Shown one piece after another: positions 1-7,672 of a DNA stretch of 64,000 nucleotides. Numbering within the stretch: position 1 is the stretch's first letter; each line of letters starts with the position of its first letter. The translations under genes were made by a program, and so were the position numbers. The notes under the pieces are model-generated. The model searched no databases and was not told where the DNA came from. It was given only the letters and a program-made list of their open reading frames with translations. Origin of the DNA: JBGPTF01 sp041490445 (GTDB taxonomy: Bacteria > Acidobacteriota > Terriglobia > Acidiferrales > UBA7541); NCBI GenBank assembly GCA_041490445.1, contig JBGPTF010000018.1, positions 10,092 through 74,091 on the forward strand. Reading direction: 5' to 3'.

Positions 1-33
1 GAACGCCGGTATGCGCGTCGGCGGCCAACCTTA

Positions 34-53
34 TATAATCGGATTTATATAAT
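34..53 (+). promoter_or_regulatory. AT-rich promoter core upstream of the AAA ATPase gene
   Basis: Two perfect TATAAT hexamers lie at 34-39 and 48-53 in an otherwise GC-rich region, about 65-85 bases before the ATPase start. No convincing -35 hexamer is visible at 16-18 bases upstream of either, so only the -10 part is supported. Confidence 0.45.
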
Positions 54-117
54 GGGACCGGGGCGCGCGCAGCCGGTAATGCGCGCATCCAAGGATTCGG
101 GAGGAATCGGGGGCCAC

Positions 118-1596
118 ATGACCACGCGACCGAGCACGCTGGGCGAACTTCGCCGCAGTTCCTGGACGGAAGAAAAGGTGGCGGAGCGTTCCGTCAAGCA
201 AGAGCTTCGCGAAAACCTGCTGTGCAAGATCGAACGCAAGGAGACGCTTTTCCCGGGAATTCACGGGTTCGAAGACACCGTGATTCCGCAGATCGTCAAC
301 GCTATTCTGTCGAAGCATCATTTCATTTTGCTGGGACTGCGCGGGCAGGCGAAGACGCGCATCCTGCGCGGCCTGATTGCTTTTCTCGATCCGGTGATTC
401 CGGCGATCTCCGGCTGCGAGATCAACGATAACCCGTACCGTCCCATCTGCCGCGCCTGCCGCGAACGAATCGCCGCGGAAGGCGACGCCACTCCCATCCA
501 TTGGCTCGGGCGCGAGGCGCGGTACGTCGAAAAGCTGGCGACGCCGGACGTGACCATCGCCGACATCCTCGGCGACGTGGACCCCATCAAAGCCGCCCGG
601 GGAGGGCGCGATCTTTCCGACGAACTGACGATCCACTATGGCCTGCTGCCGCGCGCCAATCGCGGCCTCTTCGCCATGAACGAATTGCCCGACCTCGCGG
701 GGAAAATTCAGGTGGGGCTGTTCAACATCATGCAGGAAGGCGACGTGCAGATAAAGGGCTACCCGGTGCGCCTGCCGCTGGACGTGCTGCTCGTGTTCAC
801 CGCGAACCCGGAAGATTACACGGCTCGCGGCAAAATCATCACACCGCTGAAGGACCGGATCGGCTCCGAGATTCGCACGCATTATCCCGCCACCGTCGGG
901 GAAGGCATGTCCATCACGGCGCAGGAATCGTGGACGCGGCGCGACGGGACCCGCGGCGTCGTGGTCCCCGATTACGTCCGCGAGGTGCTCGAAGAAATCG
1001 CGTTTCACGCGCGCGAGGATAAGCGCATCGACCGCCGCTCCGGCGTCAGCCAGCGGCTGCCGATCAGCGCACTCGAAAACGTGATCAGCAGCGCCGAGCA
1101 CCGCGCCGCGCGTCATCGCGAGGCCGTCGCGGTCGCCCGCGTGGAAGATATCTACGCCGCCATTCCCGCCATGACCGGAAAGTTCGAACTCGAGTACGAG
1201 GGGGAAATGCGCGGCGCGGAAAACATCGCCCGCGACCTGATCCGCGCGGCCGTGGGCAAGCTGTTCAGCAAGCATTTCAGCGACGCCAATCTCCAGCCCG
1301 TCGTGCAATGGTTTGAAATGGGCGGCGAATTGAAGGTCCCGGCGAACGCGCCGGGGGCCGAAGCCCTGGCGCATCTGAAAAAGATTCAGGGCCTGCTCGA
1401 ACACGTCGGCCGGCTCGGCGTGAAGCCGAAGGACGACCCGGGCGTGGTGACGGCGGCGGCCGAATTCATTCTCGAAGGACTTTGGGCGCACAAGCGCATC
1501 AGCCGCAGCGAAGAGCGCGGCTATTTCGCCGAACAAAAAAAGGCGCCGGAACAGCGCGACCCGGCAAGCCGCGTGCCGCGCCGCCAGTTCAATTAG
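118..1596 (+). CDS. MoxR / magnesium-chelatase-like AAA+ ATPase
   Basis: Predicted 492-residue AAA+ ATPase of the MoxR/BchI-like group, which acts as a chaperone-like remodeller with a VWA-domain partner. The Walker A loop GLRGQAKT lies at residues 73-80, a Walker B-like GLFAMNEL at 183-190, the sensor region VFTANPED at 226-233 and PLKDRIGS at 243-250. An insertion between Walker A and B carries C100 and a CxxC at 111-114, which may bind metal. I chose the ATG at 118 because GGGAGG lies upstream (spacing about 13, rather long); an ATG at 52 is in frame but sits on the promoter. The VWA gene follows after 54 bases, the usual pairing. Mg-chelatase activity itself is unlikely without other chlorophyll genes nearby. 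Confidence 0.85.
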   Translation: MTTRPSTLGELRRSSWTEEKVAERSVKQELRENLLCKIERKETLFPGIHGFEDTVIPQIVNAILSKHHFILLGLRGQAKTRILRGLIAFLDPVIPAISGCEINDNPYRPICRACRERIAAEGDATPIHWLGREARYVEKLATPDVTIADILGDVDPIKAARGGRDLSDELTIHYGLLPRANRGLFAMNELPDLAGKIQVGLFNIMQEGDVQIKGYPVRLPLDVLLVFTANPEDYTARGKIITPLKDRIGSEIRTHYPATVGEGMSITAQESWTRRDGTRGVVVPDYVREVLEEIAFHAREDKRIDRRSGVSQRLPISALENVISSAEHRAARHREAVAVARVEDIYAAIPAMTGKFELEYEGEMRGAENIARDLIRAAVGKLFSKHFSDANLQPVVQWFEMGGELKVPANAPGAEALAHLKKIQGLLEHVGRLGVKPKDDPGVVTAAAEFILEGLWAHKRISRSEERGYFAEQKKAPEQRDPASRVPRRQFN

Positions 1597-1650
1597 CGCG
1601 CCGGCGAAGGGATATTGTAAGAGAGGATTTCCAACCGGCCCGAGAGGAAC

Positions 1651-2919
1651 ATGAAATACGTTCGCTATTCGCGCTACACCGGCGAGGCCGCCGAAGACGT
1701 TGACCTCCAGGAATTGATGAGCCGGCTCGCGGACTTTCTCTTGCAGAGCGGGTACGAGTCGCAGTCTTACGGCATTTTCGAAATGGGCCCGGAGTCGCAG
1801 GAGCGGCTGATGGAGCAGCTCCGGCAAGCGATCCTGCGCGCGCTGGAAGAGGGCGACCTGGTTCCGCCCGAAATGATGGAACAGTTGCTTCAGAATCCTG
1901 ACCTCTCGCAGAACCAGCCGCTTCGCGAATTGATCGACCGCCTGGTCGAGCGTCTCGCCGAAGAGGGATACATTTCTCCGCAACCGCCGCAGGTGACTCC
2001 GCCGCCCGCCGAGACTCCCGGCGGTCAAATCGGCCGCGACCAGCCGCAGCCCGAGGCGCGATTCGAAATCACCGACAAGGCGATTGATTTTCTCGGCTTC
2101 AAGACGCTCAAAGACCTGCTGGCGTCGCTCGGCAAGAGCAGCTTCGGCCGCCACGACACCCGCGACCTGGCCACCGGCGTCGAATCCGGCGGAAGTTCAA
2201 AACACTACGAATTCGGAGACACGCTGAATCTCGACATCGGCGAGACGCTATTCAATGCGGTGCGCCGCAACGGCGCGCGCGTCCCCATCGAACTCGATTA
2301 TCCCGACCTGATGGTCCACCAGTGCGAATACCAGAGTTCGTGCGCCACGGTGCTGATGCTCGATTGCAGCCACAGCATGATTCTTTACGGGGAAGACCGG
2401 TTCACGCCGGCCAAGCGCGTGGCGCTGGCGCTTTCGCATCTGATCCGCACGCAGTACCCGGGCGATTCCCTGCACCTGGTGCTGTTCCACGATAGCGCCG
2501 AGGAGATTCCGCTGGGCCAGCTTGCGCGCGTGCAGGTGGGGCCGTACTACACGAACACGCGCGAAGGGTTGCGGCTCGCCCAGCGCATTCTGGCGCGGCA
2601 GAAAAAAGACATGCGGCAAATTATCATGATCACCGACGGCAAACCGTCGGCGCTGACGCTCGAGGACGGCCGCATCTACAAGAACGCCTTCGGGCTCGAC
2701 CCGCTGGTGGTGACGCAGACCCTCGAGGAAGTCGCGAAGTGCAAGCGCGCCGGAATTTTGATCAACACCTTCATGCTGGCGAGCGATTACAGCCTGGTCC
2801 ATTTCGTGCAGAAGGTCACTGAACTCTGCCGCGGCAAAGCCTACTTCACGACTCCCTACACGCTCGGGCAGTACCTGCTGATGGATTACGTCCAGCGTAA
2901 GACCCGCCAGATTCATTAG
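1651..2919 (+). CDS. von Willebrand factor A domain protein, partner of the AAA ATPase
   Basis: 422 residues. The C-terminal half is a VWA domain with the metal-ion adhesion motif D238-x-S240-x-S242 (DCSHS), a threonine loop (YTNTREG) and the ITDGKPS strand, so it should bind Mg2+ and a partner protein. The N-terminal 200 residues are helical and acidic with a Pro/Gln-rich linker at about 110-135. GAGAGG precedes the ATG by a normal distance. It lies in the same direction right after the MoxR-like ATPase, with which it probably forms a chelatase- or MoxR-type complex. The client cannot be told from the sequence. Confidence 0.85.
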   Translation: MKYVRYSRYTGEAAEDVDLQELMSRLADFLLQSGYESQSYGIFEMGPESQERLMEQLRQAILRALEEGDLVPPEMMEQLLQNPDLSQNQPLRELIDRLVERLAEEGYISPQPPQVTPPPAETPGGQIGRDQPQPEARFEITDKAIDFLGFKTLKDLLASLGKSSFGRHDTRDLATGVESGGSSKHYEFGDTLNLDIGETLFNAVRRNGARVPIELDYPDLMVHQCEYQSSCATVLMLDCSHSMILYGEDRFTPAKRVALALSHLIRTQYPGDSLHLVLFHDSAEEIPLGQLARVQVGPYYTNTREGLRLAQRILARQKKDMRQIIMITDGKPSALTLEDGRIYKNAFGLDPLVVTQTLEEVAKCKRAGILINTFMLASDYSLVHFVQKVTELCRGKAYFTTPYTLGQYLLMDYVQRKTRQIH

Positions 2920-2992
2920 CGGAGAGCGCCGTCTGGATGATTCGCGCCGATCCGCCCGATCGTCCCCATCCTGCTGGGACGACGTGTTTTGC

Positions 2993-3020
2993 TTGACCCA
3001 GCGCGTCCCTAGCTTAAGAT
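2993..3020 (+). promoter_or_regulatory. Putative sigma-70 promoter for the flavoprotein gene
   Basis: TTGACC (2993-2998) and TAAGAT (3015-3020) are separated by 16 bases in the 130-base gap after the VWA gene. Transcription would begin about 20 bases before the ATG at 3050. Confidence 0.4.
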
Positions 3021-3049
3021 GGGCGCGCTTGTTTCGACATTGAGCTCCG

Positions 3050-4408
3050 ATGCCTCGCGAAAGACTCGTCATTATCGGCGGCGTTGCAGCGGGGATGAGC
3101 GCGGCCAGCCGCGCCCGCCGCGTGAACGCGCAACTCGAGATCGTCGTGCTTGAAAAAGGCCGGCACGTTTCCTACGGCGCCTGCGGGCTGCCCTACTACC
3201 TTTCGGGCCAGGTCGCCGAGTGGAAAGACCTGCTCGCCTATACTCCCGAATTCTTCCGCGAGAAGCGCGGCATCGAGATTCAGTTGGGCCACGAAGCGAC
3301 GGAAATCGAGCCGGGACGCAAAACGGTGCACGCCCTGGCGCCGGGAGGCCGGCCGGTCTCCTTCGCCTACGACAAGCTGGTGATCGCGACCGGCGGCGCG
3401 CCCGCGATCTCGATTGATGGAGCCAATCTGTCCGGTGTCTTCACCTGCAACGATTTGGATGGTGCGATTCGCCTGCGCGAATTCCTCGACCAGCGCAAGC
3501 CCGCGCGCGCGGTCATCGCCGGTTCGGGGTACATCGGCCTGGAGGTTGCCGACGCGTTCGTCTCGCGCGGAATGCAGGTGACGATTCTCGAGCGGTCTGA
3601 AACGGCGCTCGAAGGTGTCGAACCCGAAATCGCCGCGCGCATCGAAGGCGTGCTGGAGCATCACGGCGTGAGGCTGCGCAAGTCTTCGGAGGCGACTGCG
3701 ATCACAAAGGACGGAGTGGGCGAGGGCCTGCACGTCCATCACGGCACCGGCGGCAGCGAGCCGGCAGATGTCGTGGTCATTGCGACGGGGATCGTACCGA
3801 GGAATCAACTCGCGGAGTCAGCTGGCATTCCGCTCGGCTCGAGCAGCGCGATCGCGGTGGACGACCGTATGCTGACGGGCGTGAACAGCATCTACGCCGC
3901 AGGTGACTGCGCAGAGGCGCGGCATCTCGTCACCGGCAAGCCAACTTACTTTCCTCTCGGCACCACCGCCAACAAGCAGGGCCGCGTGGCGGGCGAAAAC
4001 GCAGCCGGAGGCAACGCGCGATTCGAAGGAATTGTCGGGACGCTGGCGACGAAATTCTTCGAGCTCGAAGTGGCGAAGACGGGCCTCGGCGCCGCGCAAG
4101 CGCGGGGGAACGGCTTCGACGCGGATGCGATCACGCTGACTTCGATTTCCCGCGCGAAGTATCTCGGCGGCAAGCCCATCATGGTCACGCTCGTTTGGGA
4201 CCGCTCAAGCGGGCGCCTGCTGGGCTGCCAGATGGCCGGCGAAGAAGGAGTGGCGAAGCGCATTGACGTCGCGGCGATGGCGCTGCACGCGCGAATGCGC
4301 ATTCCCGACATGCTGCATCTCGACCTGGGCTACGCGCCGCCGTTTGCGCCGGTATGGGATCCCCTGCTTGTCGCCGTGAACGAAGCCATGAAGAAATTCC
4401 GGCGATGA
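3050..4408 (+). CDS. CoA-disulfide reductase / NADH oxidase family flavoprotein
   Basis: 452-residue pyridine nucleotide-disulfide oxidoreductase of the single-cysteine class (CoA-disulfide reductase, NADH oxidase, NADH peroxidase). The N-terminal FAD loop IIGGVAAGMSAA lies at residues 8-19, and the redox cysteine C45 in SYGACGLPYY matches the CoADR active site. A second Rossmann loop (AGSGYIGLEVA, about residue 160) binds NAD(P)H, and the FAD strand YAAGDCAE follows near 285. The C-terminal dimerisation domain is complete, with no rhodanese fusion. Expected role: keeping low-molecular-weight thiols such as CoA reduced in the cytoplasm, or oxygen or peroxide reduction. The redoxin gene downstream fits a thiol-redox theme. 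The exact substrate is uncertain. Confidence 0.85.
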   Translation: MPRERLVIIGGVAAGMSAASRARRVNAQLEIVVLEKGRHVSYGACGLPYYLSGQVAEWKDLLAYTPEFFREKRGIEIQLGHEATEIEPGRKTVHALAPGGRPVSFAYDKLVIATGGAPAISIDGANLSGVFTCNDLDGAIRLREFLDQRKPARAVIAGSGYIGLEVADAFVSRGMQVTILERSETALEGVEPEIAARIEGVLEHHGVRLRKSSEATAITKDGVGEGLHVHHGTGGSEPADVVVIATGIVPRNQLAESAGIPLGSSSAIAVDDRMLTGVNSIYAAGDCAEARHLVTGKPTYFPLGTTANKQGRVAGENAAGGNARFEGIVGTLATKFFELEVAKTGLGAAQARGNGFDADAITLTSISRAKYLGGKPIMVTLVWDRSSGRLLGCQMAGEEGVAKRIDVAAMALHARMRIPDMLHLDLGYAPPFAPVWDPLLVAVNEAMKKFRR

Positions 4409-4518
4409 GAAGTTTGCCGCGTGAATCATCTCCCGCGTTGGAGCATCCAATCGAATTACTGTAGAATCTCGAAGTGTCATGGATACGCAGGATCGGACGG
4501 TTGCTGGGAGGAAGGACG

Positions 4519-5013
4519 ATGAGCACGGTGCAGGCTGGAAAAGCGGCGCCTGCGTTTACGCTTCCGGGGCTCGATGGGAAAAGCCTTTCACTGGCGGAGG
4601 CGCTGAAAAAAGGCCCGGTGGTCGCCGCATTTTTCAAAGTTTCCTGCCCCGTCTGCCAGTTCACGTTTCCTTTTCTCCAGCGCATCTACGAGACGTACGG
4701 CGACGGCAAGATGACGCTCTGGGGAATTTCCCAGGACGATGCGAGCGACACAAAGGAATTTTGCGGCGAGTTCGGAATCAAGTTTCCCGCGCTGATTGAC
4801 GGCGAAGGCTATCCTGCTTCCAACCAGTACGCGCTCACCAATGTCCCCAGCATTTTTCTGATCGCAGCCGACGGAAAAGTAACCGTCACCAGCATCGGAT
4901 TTGACAAAGCCGTGCTCGAACAAATTGCCGCCGAAGCCGCGCGCGCTTCCGGCAAGCCTGCCGCGCCGCTGTTTCGTCCGGGCGAGGTGGTGCCGGACTT
5001 CAAGCCGGGTTGA
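4519..5013 (+). CDS. AhpC/TlpA-type redoxin
   Basis: 164-residue thioredoxin-fold peroxiredoxin or thiol oxidoreductase. The core begins APAFTLPGLDG and carries the redox pair C43-P-V-C46 after VAAFFKVS, then a cis-proline region NVPSIFLI. There is no signal peptide or membrane segment, so it should act in the cytoplasm. The ATG at 4519 is preceded by an excellent GGAGGAAGG at 4507-4515; an in-frame ATG at 4474 has no such site. The spacing of the two cysteines resembles TlpA/BCP-like redoxins more than two-cysteine AhpC. It may share a redox job with the flavoprotein upstream, but a 110-base gap with its own weak -10 (TAGAAT, 4462-4467) suggests separate expression. Confidence 0.8.
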   Translation: MSTVQAGKAAPAFTLPGLDGKSLSLAEALKKGPVVAAFFKVSCPVCQFTFPFLQRIYETYGDGKMTLWGISQDDASDTKEFCGEFGIKFPALIDGEGYPASNQYALTNVPSIFLIAADGKVTVTSIGFDKAVLEQIAAEAARASGKPAAPLFRPGEVVPDFKPG

Positions 5014-5052
5014 GGCTCGAAAAACTAGGTTCCGGTGGAACCAGGAACGGAA

Positions 5053-5214
5053 TTACGGAAGGAGTTCCTCGTCGAGGAGCTTCTTTTTGTGTTTGGGGGG
5101 CTTGTGGCGGCGGTCGGCGATCACTCGCTCCGCCGGCGGCGTGCCCACGGCCTGGCGCGCGCGGCGCCGCGCTTCTTTTTCCACTCGAAGCTTCGATTTG
5201 CGCTTGCCAGGCAT
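5053..5214 (-). CDS. Small highly basic protein, 53 residues
   Basis: Read on the minus strand, an ATG at 5214 opens a 53-residue frame that begins MPGKRKSKLRVEKEARRRAR and ends HKKKLLDEELLP before TAA at 5053. About 40 percent of residues are Lys or Arg, with no hydrophobic segment, a pattern of nucleic-acid-binding or ribosome-associated peptides. The only Shine-Dalgarno-like sequence is AGAGG, 10-14 bases upstream. Next to it lies the duplicated end of tRNA-Sec, so before the island inserted this gene would have followed that tRNA directly. I do not recognise a family. Confidence 0.5.
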   Translation of the reverse strand: MPGKRKSKLRVEKEARRRARQAVGTPPAERVIADRRHKPPKHKKKLLDEELLP

Positions 5215-5235
5215 GAAGGTCAGCCTCTGGGGCTC

Positions 5236-5257
5236 GCGGAAGCGAGTGGGAGTCGAA
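5236..5257. repeat. Distal att-like copy of the tRNA-Sec 3' end
   Basis: 22-base direct repeat of 7402-7423, differing only at position 10 (A here, T in the tRNA gene). It covers the discriminator side of the acceptor stem, the T stem and part of the T loop, the usual crossover region for integrases that use tRNA genes. Confidence 0.65.
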
Positions 5258-5473
5258 TCGAAAAGTCAATGCTAGAAGCCCTGTGATTCGGCGGCGTTGC
5301 ACCCGAACGTGAAACCCAATCAGGACAGTTAGACAGCCCCGCCCCACCAGCACAACGCTGGCTTTCCTTCACCACGGTTCGTAAGGGCTGTACGCCTTCC
5401 AGACTTCCGCTTGCACTTCGGCTGCTCGGCGGATTCTCCACGACCCACGGCCCCAGCGCACAGCCAACGGTGT

Positions 5474-5908
5474 TCAATCGCAGTACTTGGGCCGTAGCAC
5501 GGCCAACATCATGTACTCAGCCCACGTTCGCATATCATCGTCCTCAATTACTGCGTACTGTACAACGCAGTTTGCCCGAATCCACGGCTTTGTATCTTCC
5601 ATGCCCTTGCACACGCCCTGTTGCACAAGTTGGGACCGCAGATTCCCCGGCTGATTGCCCATAAAGTGATTTCGATAAATGCGCTGGCGTAGGCCGCCAG
5701 CAGCGGTTCTCGTTTTTCCAGCTCTCAGCACGTCGCCGGGGATGGCGCTTTTTGCGTAGATAACATAAATCCCGTGTTGTTCAGGCAAAAGCACGTGCAG
5801 CCGCTCATCGAAAGCTAGGGCCGTACTACTCAGTAGTTGCCGCACGGTTGGCTCAAGTTCCGCCAACCGTTCACTTGCCCAGTCCATCGGCGCGCCACTA
5901 TCAGCCAT
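5474..5908 (-). CDS. GIY-YIG-like nuclease-fold protein
   Basis: 144 residues. The middle holds HGIYVIYA, then RAGKT and GLRQRIYRNHFMGNQ, which has the order of the GIY-YIG endonuclease core (GIY strand, YIG-like strand replaced by RAG-K, then an Arg/Tyr/His helix). A late acidic residue for metal binding could be E138 in the WAEYMMLAVL helix region. There is no extra DNA-binding domain. An AGGGTGG-like site precedes the ATG at 5908. It sits inside the tRNA-Sec island, 28 bases downstream of the SHOCT gene, so the two may be cotranscribed. The family call rests on motif order only, and the YIG motif is degenerate. Confidence 0.55.
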   Translation of the reverse strand: MADSGAPMDWASERLAELEPTVRQLLSSTALAFDERLHVLLPEQHGIYVIYAKSAIPGDVLRAGKTRTAAGGLRQRIYRNHFMGNQPGNLRSQLVQQGVCKGMEDTKPWIRANCVVQYAVIEDDDMRTWAEYMMLAVLRPKYCD

Positions 5909-5936
5909 ATTTCCACCCTTTGCAAAGTGTCCGGAT

Positions 5937-6536
5937 TCACGGGTTCAATTGTACTTTCACGGAAATGTCACTGGCGGATGAAGACAAGATTCCAAGTGAG
6001 GTATCGCGCAACACGAGATAGTAGCTGCCCTGCCCAAGTTGTCCTGTGCGCAGGTACGTTTTCGTCTTCACTGCGTTGAAATCAGTATAGACCCGCACGT
6101 TATTCCACTGCTCTTTTTTCATCGTTTCGAGTTGATCTGGCGTTGTGAGGAACACGTCAATTGGATTGCCCCGGACAACCTGCAAATTGATATCTACCGT
6201 TCCGCCGTATGGTAGGTTGAGGGCGACAGCTTTCCATGAGGATGCGGGGATATTCTGAACTTCATCCTTCAACGTGATTGGCGCATGGACAGCGGTAGCA
6301 ATCATTTGCCCTGTATTCCTGGTTCCGGCGCGATACCAGATAAATCCGATAAACAAAAGCAGAACCACCAGCAAGGGAACAGCGCGCGAACCGATGAAGC
6401 GACCTAGCCTACGGCTCGCACTCACGGGTTCCGGTTTTTTGAGGACCGCCGCCTTGGCGTCAGCATACTCTTGGTCCGTCAGTTTGCCCTTTTCGTGAAG
6501 TGCTTGGAGCGTGCTTAGTTCATCGGCGATCCCCAT
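5937..6536 (-). CDS. SHOCT-domain single-pass membrane protein
   Basis: 199 residues from the ATG at 6536, which has AGGAGG ideally placed upstream; a longer frame to 6683 lacks such a site. Residues 1-33 form a SHOCT motif (LSTLQALHEKGKLTDQEY), a short helical module common next to membrane anchors. A single transmembrane segment follows at about 52-68 (PLLVVLLLFIGFIWY). The remaining 130 residues are beta-rich and probably extracytoplasmic, with no family I recognise. It belongs to the tRNA-Sec island and probably leads the two-gene unit that ends in the GIY-YIG-like gene. Confidence 0.65.
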   Translation of the reverse strand: MGIADELSTLQALHEKGKLTDQEYADAKAAVLKKPEPVSASRRLGRFIGSRAVPLLVVLLLFIGFIWYRAGTRNTGQMIATAVHAPITLKDEVQNIPASSWKAVALNLPYGGTVDINLQVVRGNPIDVFLTTPDQLETMKKEQWNNVRVYTDFNAVKTKTYLRTGQLGQGSYYLVLRDTSLGILSSSASDISVKVQLNP

Positions 6537-6682
6537 AAAGCCTCCTGCCCTACGAGAAATTGGGTGGAAGGGACCCACGCTGTCCGATCCAATGGCGCGG
6601 ATTCTATCACGCTCCGTTAAGTGCCCCTTCGATTCCCTTAACATTATTGACTTCGAAGATACGTGGGGGTAGCTTGAAAACA

Positions 6683-7270
6683 ATGTCCAGAGTCAGACCA
6701 CTGACACGGGCCATTTTCTTGCTTGCTGGATTCATGGTATCTCTTGCGACGATGGGCTTGGCACTCCAAGCGCCACAGACTTCAGAGGAAACATCCAAGG
6801 GCGTCCAAGTTGGCCAGGTTTTCGTAACCCCGCTTGCCGTTGGCACCATCTCGCAAAGCCCGCTGTGGGGCCTTACAAAACCTCCCAAGAAGGGGTACCA
6901 CTTTGTGGCGGTAAACCTGCGAGTTCAGAACACCACACTCTATCCGAATTGCACGGACTGGATTCCTCGGATACTAACGGACGCCGGACACAAGTACGGC
7001 TCCCAGATTTTCCGTGCCCCTGACCCACCGGAACTAGATCGCCTTCCATTCCGTGCGCAAAGCCAAGGTAGCTACGTATTTCAAGTCAGGGATGGTGAAG
7101 CACCCCTCGGTCTTTCACTGGAACGCATGTACGAGCTTGAGCGGTCGTGCTGGAATTCGAAGGGCTTTTCTCCCACTGAGCCATTCTCAACAACGGTGAA
7201 TATCTCACTGGAAGGACTTCCCGCGCCCACTTCTCCGCTCCAACGGATAAAGCCTTATCCTGCAAAATAA
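6683..7270 (+). CDS. Secreted protein of unknown function in the island
   Basis: 195 residues from the ATG at 6683. The N-terminus (positive MSRVRPLTR, hydrophobic stretch to about residue 30, then ALQAPQ) is a signal peptide. The mature part contains VQVGQVFVTPLAVG and GYHFVAVNLRVQN, which resemble the immunoglobulin-like DUF4352 family of extracytoplasmic proteins; this is a pattern match only. Three cysteines occur in the mature part (NCTDW, SCWNS). It is transcribed away from the SHOCT gene, so the 150 bases between them hold divergent promoters. It is likely cargo of the tRNA-Sec island. Confidence 0.6.
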   Translation: MSRVRPLTRAIFLLAGFMVSLATMGLALQAPQTSEETSKGVQVGQVFVTPLAVGTISQSPLWGLTKPPKKGYHFVAVNLRVQNTTLYPNCTDWIPRILTDAGHKYGSQIFRAPDPPELDRLPFRAQSQGSYVFQVRDGEAPLGLSLERMYELERSCWNSKGFSPTEPFSTTVNISLEGLPAPTSPLQRIKPYPAK

Positions 7271-7399
7271 GACCTCGCTCCGGTAACTACTTCGCGCACC
7301 ACTACAGAACGGTACCTCAGTGGAGTTGCTCCGTCGGGGCCTTTACTTGTGCCGATTGGCACACGATCAGACCCCTAACTGATTGTCTTTTGAAGAGTG

Positions 7400-7498
7400 T
7401 GGCGGAAGCGTGTGGGAGTCGAACCCACCACCCGACCCGCGAAGGGCCGGATCGCCGGCTTTGAAGGCCGGGAAGGTCACCGGACCCTATGCGCCTCC
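7400..7498 (-). tRNA. selC: tRNA-Sec (anticodon UCA)
   Basis: 99 bases including an encoded CCA at 7400-7402. The minus-strand sequence folds as a selenocysteine tRNA: acceptor GGAGGCGC with ACGCTTCC (7 pairs plus a C-A mismatch at the eighth), a long 5-pair D stem AGGGT/ACCTT, anticodon stem CCGGC/GCCGG around loop CTTCAAA (anticodon TCA), a 7-pair variable arm CCGGCCC-TTCG-CGGGTCGG, and T arm GTGGG-TTCGACT-CCCAC. The G discriminator and long variable arm agree with bacterial SelC. The host therefore probably inserts selenocysteine at UGA; selA, selB and selD are not in this window. Its 3' end forms one boundary of the island. Confidence 0.93.
7402..7423. repeat. tRNA-proximal att-like repeat
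   Basis: The 3' end of tRNA-Sec, repeated almost exactly at 5236-5257. It is the copy that keeps the tRNA gene intact. Confidence 0.65.
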
Positions 7499-7505
7499 GC
7501 GGAGC

Positions 7506-7534
7506 AGTATAGAGGCGGGGCTGGAAGCTTTCAA
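7506..7534 (-). promoter_or_regulatory. Sigma-70 promoter of the tRNA-Sec gene
   Basis: On the minus strand TTGAAA (7534-7529) and TATACT (7511-7506) are separated by exactly 17 bases. The -10 box ends 7 bases before the first base of the tRNA, so transcription would start at or just before the mature 5' end. The remaining bases up to 7672 show no gene. Confidence 0.7.
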
Positions 7535-7672
7535 CTCGCGGGGGACGCCTCTGTGCGAGAGTCCGAAGAGTTCGACTCCCCATACTGTGGAGGTTTTTCA
7601 CGCTGAGATCCTTCACCCATCCTCATCGGATGGCTTCAGGATGACACCGTACGAGAATTCTTCAATAGGCTG

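Larger units (their letters stand above)
5236..7423. mobile_element. Small genomic island inserted at the 3' end of the tRNA-Sec gene
   Basis: The segment is bounded by a 22-base direct repeat (5236-5257 and 7402-7423, 21 of 22 identical). The second copy is the 3' end of the tRNA-Sec gene. This is the hallmark of a tyrosine-recombinase island that rebuilds the tRNA end on insertion. The interior is visibly less GC-rich than the flanks and holds a GIY-YIG-like gene, a SHOCT-domain gene and a secreted protein gene. No integrase is present, so it is either a decayed remnant or an element mobilised in trans. The bases 5258-5473 between the left repeat and the first gene show no convincing gene. 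Confidence 0.6.

Noticed and set aside
31..2154. A 707-residue open frame on the minus strand opposite the ATPase and VWA genes
   Set aside because: It is the mirror of two well-recognised genes in high-GC DNA, has no known motif, and its start and stop ignore the gene boundaries.
5000..5477. Several 80-120 residue frames on the minus strand around the left island boundary
   Set aside because: They cross the att-like repeat and have no start site or motif; only the 53-residue basic frame has a plausible composition.
7555..7600. A GTTCGACTCCCC sequence that looks like another tRNA T arm
   Set aside because: No matching acceptor or anticodon stems can be found around it, so it is not a tRNA gene.
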